A stretch of DNA of 64,000 bases, taken from the NCBI RefSeq assembly GCF_051020765.1, contig NW_027469181.1:62001-126000 (forward strand). Direction: 5' to 3'. Each line of letters begins with the position of its first letter. The stretch's first letter is position 1. The stretch comes from Lasioglossum baleicum. Lineage: Eukaryota > Arthropoda > Insecta > Hymenoptera > Halictidae. Shown here piece after piece: positions 58,447 through 64,000 of this stretch. Below the pieces are notes generated by a model, which searched no databases, had not been told where the DNA came from, and saw only the letters and a list, made by a program, of their open reading frames with translations. The position numbers and the translations under genes are program-made.

Positions 58447-60610
58447 GTGCGAGGTTTTGTGGGATGCGCATGCGCAGGTTTTTTGGGATGCGCATGCGCA
58501 GGTTTTTTGGGATGCGCATGCCTAGTCGAGCAAAAACACGTGCGAGAGGATGCATCCCGCAGGCTAGTCGAGCAAAAACACGTGCGAGAGGATGCATCCC
58601 GCAGGCTAGTCGAGTAAAAACACGTGCGAAAGGATGCATCCCGCAGGCTAGTCGAGCACAACCACGTGCGAGGTTTTGTGGGATGCGCATGCGCAGGTTT
58701 TGTGGGATGCGCATGCGCAGGTTTTTTGGGATGCGCATGCCTAGTCGAGCAAAAACACGTGCGAGAGGATGCATCCCGCAGGCTAGTCGAGCAAAAACAC
58801 GTGCAAGAGGATGCATCCCGCAGGCTAGTCGAGCAAAAACACATGCGAGAGGATGCATCCCGCAGGCTAGTCGAGTAAAAACACGTGCGAGGTTTTGTGG
58901 GATGCGCATGCGCAGGTTTTTTGGGATGCGCATGCCTAGTCGAGCAAAAACACGTGCGAGAGGATGCATCCCGCAGGCTAGTCGAGCAAAAACACGTGCG
59001 AGAGGATGCATCCCGCAGGCTAGTCGAGTAAAAACACGTGCGAAAGGATGCATCCCGCAGGCTAGTCGAGCACAAACACGTGCGAGGTTTTGTGGGATGC
59101 GCATGCGCAGGTTTTGTGGGATGCGCATGCGCAGATTTTTTGGGATGCGCATGCGCAGGTTTTTTGGGATGCGCATGGCTAGTCGAGCAAAAACACGTGC
59201 GAGAGGATGCATCCCGCAGGCTAGTCGAGTAAAAACACGTGCGAGGTTTTGTGGGATGCGCATGCGCAGGTTTTTTGGGATGCGCATGCCTAGTCGAGCA
59301 AAAACACGTGCGAGAGGATGCGTCCCGCAGGCTAGACGAGCAAAAACACGTGCGAGAGGATGCATCCCGCATGCTAGTCGAGTAAAAACACGTGCAAGAG
59401 GATGCTTCCCGCAGGCTAGTCGAGTAAAAACACGTGATAGAGGATGCATCCCGCATGCTAGTCGAGTAAAAACACGTGCGAAAGGATGCATCCCGCAGGC
59501 TAGTCGAGCACAAACACGTGCGAGGTTTTGTGGGATGCGCATGCCTAGTCGAGCAAAAACACGTGCGAGAGGATGCATCCCGCAGGCTAGTCGAGCAAAA
59601 ACACGTGCAAGAGGATGCATCCCGCAGGCTAGTCGAGCAAAAACACATGCGAGAGGATGCATCCCGCAGGCTAGTCGAGTAAAAACACGTGCGAGGTTTT
59701 GTGGGATGCGCATGCGCAGGTTTTTTGGGATGCGCATGCCTAGTCGAGCAAAAACACGTGCGAGAGGATGCATCCCGCAGGCTAGTCGAGCAAAAACACG
59801 TGCGAGAGGATGCATCCCGCAGGCTAGTCGAGTAAAAACACGTGCGAAAGGATGCATCCCGCAGGCTAGTCGAGCACAAACACGTGCGAGGTTTTGTGGG
59901 ATGCGCATGCGCAGGTTTTGTGGGATGCGCATGCGCAGATTTTTTGGGATGCGCATGCGCAGGTTTTTTGGGATGCGCATGGCTAGTCGATCAAAAACAC
60001 GTGCGAGAGGATGCATCCCGCAGGCTAGTCGAGTAAAAACACGTGCGAGGTTTTGTGGGATGCGCATGCGCAGGTTTTTTGGGATGCGCATGCCTAGTCG
60101 AGCAAAAACACGTGCGAGAGGATGCGTCCCGCAGGCTAGACGAGCAAAAACACGTGCGAGAGGATGCATCCCGCATGCTAGTCGAGTAAAAACACGTGCA
60201 AGAGGATGCTTCCCGCAGGCTAGTCGAGTAAAAACACGTGATAGAGGATGCATCCCGCATGCTAGTCGAGTAAAAACACGTGCGAGAGGATGCGTCCCGC
60301 AGGCTAGTCGAGCAAAAACATGTGCGAGAGGATGCATCCCGCAGGCTAGTCGAGCAAAAACACGTGCGAGGTTTTGTGGGATGCGCATGCGCAGGTTTTG
60401 TGGGATGCGCATGCGCAGGTTTTTTGGGATGCGCATGCGCAGGTTTTTTGGGATGCGCATGCCTAGTCGAGCAAAAACACGTGCGAGAGGATGCATCCCG
60501 CAGGCTAGTCGAGCAAAAACACGTGCGAGAGGATGCATCCCGCAGGCTAGTCGAGTAAAAACACGTGAGAGAGGATGCATCCCGCAAGCTAGTCAAGTAA
60601 AAACACGTGA

Positions 60611-62560
60611 GAGAGGATGCATCCCGCAGGCTAGTCGAGTAAAAACACGTGCGAGGTTTTGTGGGATGCGCATGCGCAGGTTTTGTGGGATGCGCATTTG
60701 CAGGTTTTATGGGATGCGCATGGCTAGTCGAGCAAAAACACGTGCGAGAGGATGCATCCCGCAGGCTAGTCGAGTAAAAACACGTGCGAGGTTTTGTGGG
60801 ATGCGCATGCGCAGGTTTTTTGGGATGCGCATGCCTAGTCGAGCAAAAACACGTGCGAGAGGATGCGTCCCGCAGGCTAGACGAGCAAAAACACGTGCGA
60901 GAGGATGCATCCCGCATGCTAGTCGAGTAAAAACACGTGCAAGAGGATGCTTCCCGCAGGCTAGTCGAGTAAAAACACGTGCGAGAGGATGCATCCCGCA
61001 TGCTAGTCGAGTAAAAACACGTGCGAGAGGATGCGTCCCGCAGGCTAGTCGAGCAAAAACATGTGCGAGAGGATGCATCCCGCAGGCTAGTCGAGCAAAA
61101 ACACGTGCGAGGTTTTGTAGGATGCGCATGCGCAGGTTTTGTGGGATGCGCATGCGCAGGTTTTTTGGGATGCGCATGCGCAGGTTTTTTGGGATGCGCA
61201 TGCCTAGTCGAGCAAAAACACGTGCGAGAGGATGCATCCCGCAGGCTAGTCGAGCAAAAACACGTGCGAGAGGATGCATCCCGCAGGCTAGTCGAGTAAA
61301 AACACGTGAGAGAGGATGCATCCCGCAAGCTAGTCGAGTAAAAACACGTGCGAGAGGATGCATCCCGCAGGCTAGTCGAGTAAAAACACGTGCGAAAGGA
61401 TGCATCCCGCAGGCTAGTCGAGCACAAACACGTGCGAGGTTTTGTGGGATGCGCATGCGCAGGTTTTGTGGGATGCGCATGCGCAGGTTTTTTGGGATGC
61501 GCATGGCTAGTCGAGCAAAAACACGTGCGAGAGAATGCATCCCGCAGGGTGGTCGAGTAAAAACACGTGCGAGAGGATGTATCCCGCAGGCTAGTCGAGT
61601 AAAAACACGTGCGAGAGGATGCATCCCGCAGGCTAGTCGAGTAAAAACACGTGCGAAAGGATGCATCCCGCAGGCTAGTCGAGCACAAACACGTGCGAGG
61701 TTTTGTGGGATGCGCATGCGCAGGTTTTGTGGGATGCGCATGCGCAGATTTTTTGGGATGCGCATGCGCAGGTTTTTTGGGATGCGCATGGCTAGTCGAG
61801 CAAAAACACGTGCGAGAGGATGCATCCCGCAGGCTAGTCAAGTAAAAACACGTGCGAGGTTTTGTGGGATGCGCATGCGCAGGTTTTGTGGGATGCGCAT
61901 GCGCAGGTTTTTTGGGATGCGCATGCGCAGGTTTTTTGGGATGCGCATGCCTAGTCGAGCAAAAACACGTGCGAAAGGATGCATCCCGCAGGCTAGTCGA
62001 GCACAAACACGTGCGAGGTTTTGTGGGATGCGCATGCGCAGGTTTTTTGGGATGCGCATGCGCAGGTTTTTTGGGATGCGCATGGCTAGTCGAGCAAAAA
62101 CACGTGCGAGAGGATGCATCCCGCAGGCTAGTCGAGTAAAAACACGTGCGAGGTTTTGTGGGATGCGCATGCGCAGGTTTTGTGGGATGCGCATGCGCAG
62201 GTTTTTTGGGATGCGCATGCGCAGGTTTTTTGGGATGCGCATGCCTAGTCGAGCAAAAACACGTGCGAAAGGATGCATCCCGCAGGCTAGTCGAGCACAA
62301 ACACGTGCGAGGTTTTGTGGGATGCGCATGCGCAGGTTTTTTGGGATGCGCATGCGCAGGTTTTTTGGGATGCGCATGGCTAGTCGAGCAAAAACACGTG
62401 CGAGAGAATGCATCCCGCAGGGTAGTCGAGCACAAACACGTGCGAGGTTTTGTGGGATGCGCATGCGCAGGTTTTGTGGGATGCGCATGCGCAGATTTTT
62501 TGGGATGCGCATGCGCAGGTTTTTTGGGATGCGCATGGCTAGTCGAGCAAAAACACGTGC
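60611..62560. repeat. 1950-bp tandem duplication, copy 1
   Basis: 1950 bp = 22 A units plus ten cassettes totalling 1026 bp. The left border is 60,610 (A in gtgag) against 62,560 (C in gtgcg). Related segments begin at 53,042 and 56,078, which have one more B unit in the gttttgtagg cassette. Confidence 0.9.
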
Positions 62561-64000
62561 GAGAGGATGCATCCCGCAGGCTAGTCGAGTAAAAACACGT
62601 GCGAGGTTTTGTGGGATGCGCATGCGCAGGTTTTGTGGGATGCGCATTTGCAGGTTTTATGGGATGCGCATGGCTAGTCGAACAAAAACACGTGCGAGAG
62701 GATGCATCCCGCAGGCTAGTCGAGTAAAAACACGTGCGAGGTTTTGTGGGATGCGCATGCGCAGGTTTTTTGGGATGCGCATGCCTAGTCGAGCAAAAAC
62801 ACGTGCGAGAGGATGCGTCCCGCAGGCTAGACGAGCAAAAACACGTGCGAGAGGATGCATCCCGCATGCTAGTCGAGTAAAAACACGTGCAAGAGGATGC
62901 TTCCCGCAGGCTAGTCGAGTAAAAACACGTGCGAGAGGATGCATCCCGCATGCTAGTCGAGTAAAAACACGTGCGAGAGGATGCGTCCCGCAGGCTAGTC
63001 GAGCAAAAACATGTGCGAGAGGATGCATCCCGCAGGCTAGTCGAGCAAAAACACGTGCGAGGTTTTGTAGGATGCGCATGCGCAGGTTTTGTGGGATGCG
63101 CATGCGCAGGTTTTTTGGGATGCGCATGCGCAGGTTTTTTGGGATGCGCATGCCTAGTCGAGCAAAAACACGTGCGAGAGGATGCATCCCGCAGGCTAGT
63201 CGAGCAAAAACACGTGCGAGAGGATGCATCCCGCAGGCTAGTCGAGTAAAAACACGTGAGAGAGGATGCATCCCGCAAGCTAGTCGAGTAAAAACACGTG
63301 CGAGAGGATGCATCCCGCAGGCTAGTCGAGTAAAAACACGTGCGAAAGGATGCATCCCGCAGGCTAGTCGAGCACAAACACGTGCGAGGTTTTGTGGGAT
63401 GCGCATGCGCAGGTTTTGTGGGATGCGCATGCGCAGGTTTTTTGGGATGCGCATGGCTAGTCGAGCAAAAACACGTGCGAGAGAATGCATCCCGCAGGGT
63501 GGTCGAGTAAAAACACGTGCGAGAGGATGTATCCCGCAGGCTAGTCGAGTAAAAACACGTGCGAGAGGATGCATCCCGCAGGCTAGTCGAGTAAAAACAC
63601 GTGCGAAAGGATGCATCCCGCAGGCTAGTCGAGCACAAACACGTGCGAGGTTTTGTGGGATGCGCATGCGCAGGTTTTGTGGGATGCGCATGCGCAGATT
63701 TTTTGGGATGCGCATGCGCAGGTTTTTTGGGATGCGCATGGCTAGTCGAGCAAAAACACGTGCGAGAGGATGCATCCCGCAGGCTAGTCAAGTAAAAACA
63801 CGTGCGAGGTTTTGTGGGATGCGCATGCGCAGGTTTTGTGGGATGCGCATGCGCAGGTTTTTTGGGATGCGCATGCGCAGGTTTTTTGGGATGCGCATGC
63901 CTAGTCGAGCAAAAACACGTGCGAAAGGATGCATCCCGCAGGCTAGTCGAGCACAAACACGTGCGAGGTTTTGTGGGATGCGCATGCGCAGGTTTTTTGG
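62561..64000. repeat. 1950-bp tandem duplication, copy 2 (cut by window end)
   Basis: Follows copy 1 at offset 1950 for the 1440 bp visible. One substitution is seen: A at 62,682 (gtcgaac) against G at 60,732. The array clearly continues past 64,000. Confidence 0.9.

Larger units (their letters stand above)
1..64000. repeat. Two-module (42 bp + 24 bp) satellite array filling the window
   Basis: Every stretch I inspected is a 42-bp module A or a 24-bp module B in the same orientation; no inversion, unique spacer or foreign insertion was seen. A units run in tandem and are interrupted by cassettes of a 26-bp A head plus B units. Composition of the consensus units is about 57% GC (A) and 54% GC (B). 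Diagnostic single-base variants travel in fixed order over kilobases, which defines higher-order repeats and segmental copies. The pattern is that of a eukaryotic satellite maintained by unequal exchange or gene conversion. The array has no visible edge at either end. Chromosomal location and species cannot be read from the sequence. I do not recognise the family; lack of a known name here is not proof that it is undescribed. Confidence 0.98.
50301..64000. repeat. Domain IV of the array
   Basis: Variants of Domains I/II (gagagaatgc with gggtgg, gatgtatccc, attttttggg) alternate here with those of Domain III (gcgtccc/tagacgag, gtgatag, acatgtg). cgcagtgtag, gatgagcagg and caaatacacg are absent. 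Private marks include gttttgtagg (53,451, 56,487, 61,117, 63,067) and gcgtcaagc (~51,290). Two tandem duplications (3036 and 1950 bp) dominate. Confidence 0.85.

Noticed and set aside
1..64000. CRISPR array
   Set aside because: There are no unique spacers between repeats; both modules are themselves repeats and run in direct tandem with no cas-like genes.
1..64000. Short open frames giving HKHVRGFVGCACAG-type peptides
   Set aside because: They begin and end only because of gagtaa variants of the A unit and recur dozens of times in identical form; no ribosome binding or promoter context.
1..64000. Telomeric repeat or CENP-B box
   Set aside because: No TTAGGG-like runs and no match to the CENP-B box pattern were seen in either module.
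1..64000. Avian 41-42 bp satellite (CNM/PO41-like) because of unit length and A5/T6 tracts
   Set aside because: Only the length and A/T clusters are similar; I cannot show sequence identity from memory and the 24-bp module is not part of those families as I know them.
1..64000. tRNA, rRNA or transposon remnants
   Set aside because: No segment departs from the A/B modules, so there is no room for such genes; no terminal inverted repeats or target-site duplications were seen.
1..64000. Rho-independent terminators at T6 tracts
   Set aside because: T6 in B is followed by GGG and lies downstream of a dyad only because units are tandem; it repeats hundreds of times and has no gene context.

Overview
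The whole 64 kb window is one uninterrupted block of tandemly repeated satellite DNA. I see no unique sequence, gene, RNA gene or transposon in it. Two building blocks explain essentially every base. Module A is 42 bp; it contains gctagtcgag, an A5 tract, CACGTG and the palindrome GGATGCATCC. Module B is 24 bp; it contains a T-rich start, GGG and the palindrome TGCGCATGCGCA. Runs of complete A units are interrupted by cassettes made of the first 26 bp of an A unit, one or more B units and a last B cut to 19 bp. A cassette is therefore 45 + 24(n-1) bp long (45, 69, 93, 117, 141 bp).

The modules form higher-order repeats (HORs) whose lengths decompose exactly, for example 1620 = 23x42 + 5x117 + 69. 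Layout: Domain I (1-21.4 kb) holds 1620-bp and 2508-bp HORs and a ~7.9 kb segmental copy (1-7980 with ~11.4-19.26 kb). Domain II (21.4-26.05 kb) is where the catttgcag variant first appears. Domain III (26.05-50.3 kb) is defined by gcgtccc/tagacgag and gcagtgtag variants and by ~4-6 kb super-repeats, with an island of Domain II type at 29.0-30.8 kb. Domain IV (50.3-64 kb) mixes variants of the other domains and contains tandem 3036-bp and 1950-bp duplications. The array runs off both ends of the window.

The scale, the nested HOR structure and near-identical kilobase copies indicate a eukaryotic heterochromatic array (centromeric, pericentromeric, subtelomeric or a sex/micro/B chromosome). I cannot name the species. 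The array is CpG-rich (about one CpG per 11 bp in the 1620-bp HOR) with little sign of CpG decay.

The stop-free frames of up to ~7.7 thousand codons, on both strands at once, are a by-product of unit lengths divisible by three. I do not annotate them as genes. The most interesting property is regulatory: every complete B unit has a perfect palindromic match to the metazoan NRF1 consensus, and nearly every A unit or A head has a CACGTG E-box/G-box. The window is therefore a lattice of several hundred NRF1-type sites and roughly a thousand E-boxes (extrapolated, not counted).
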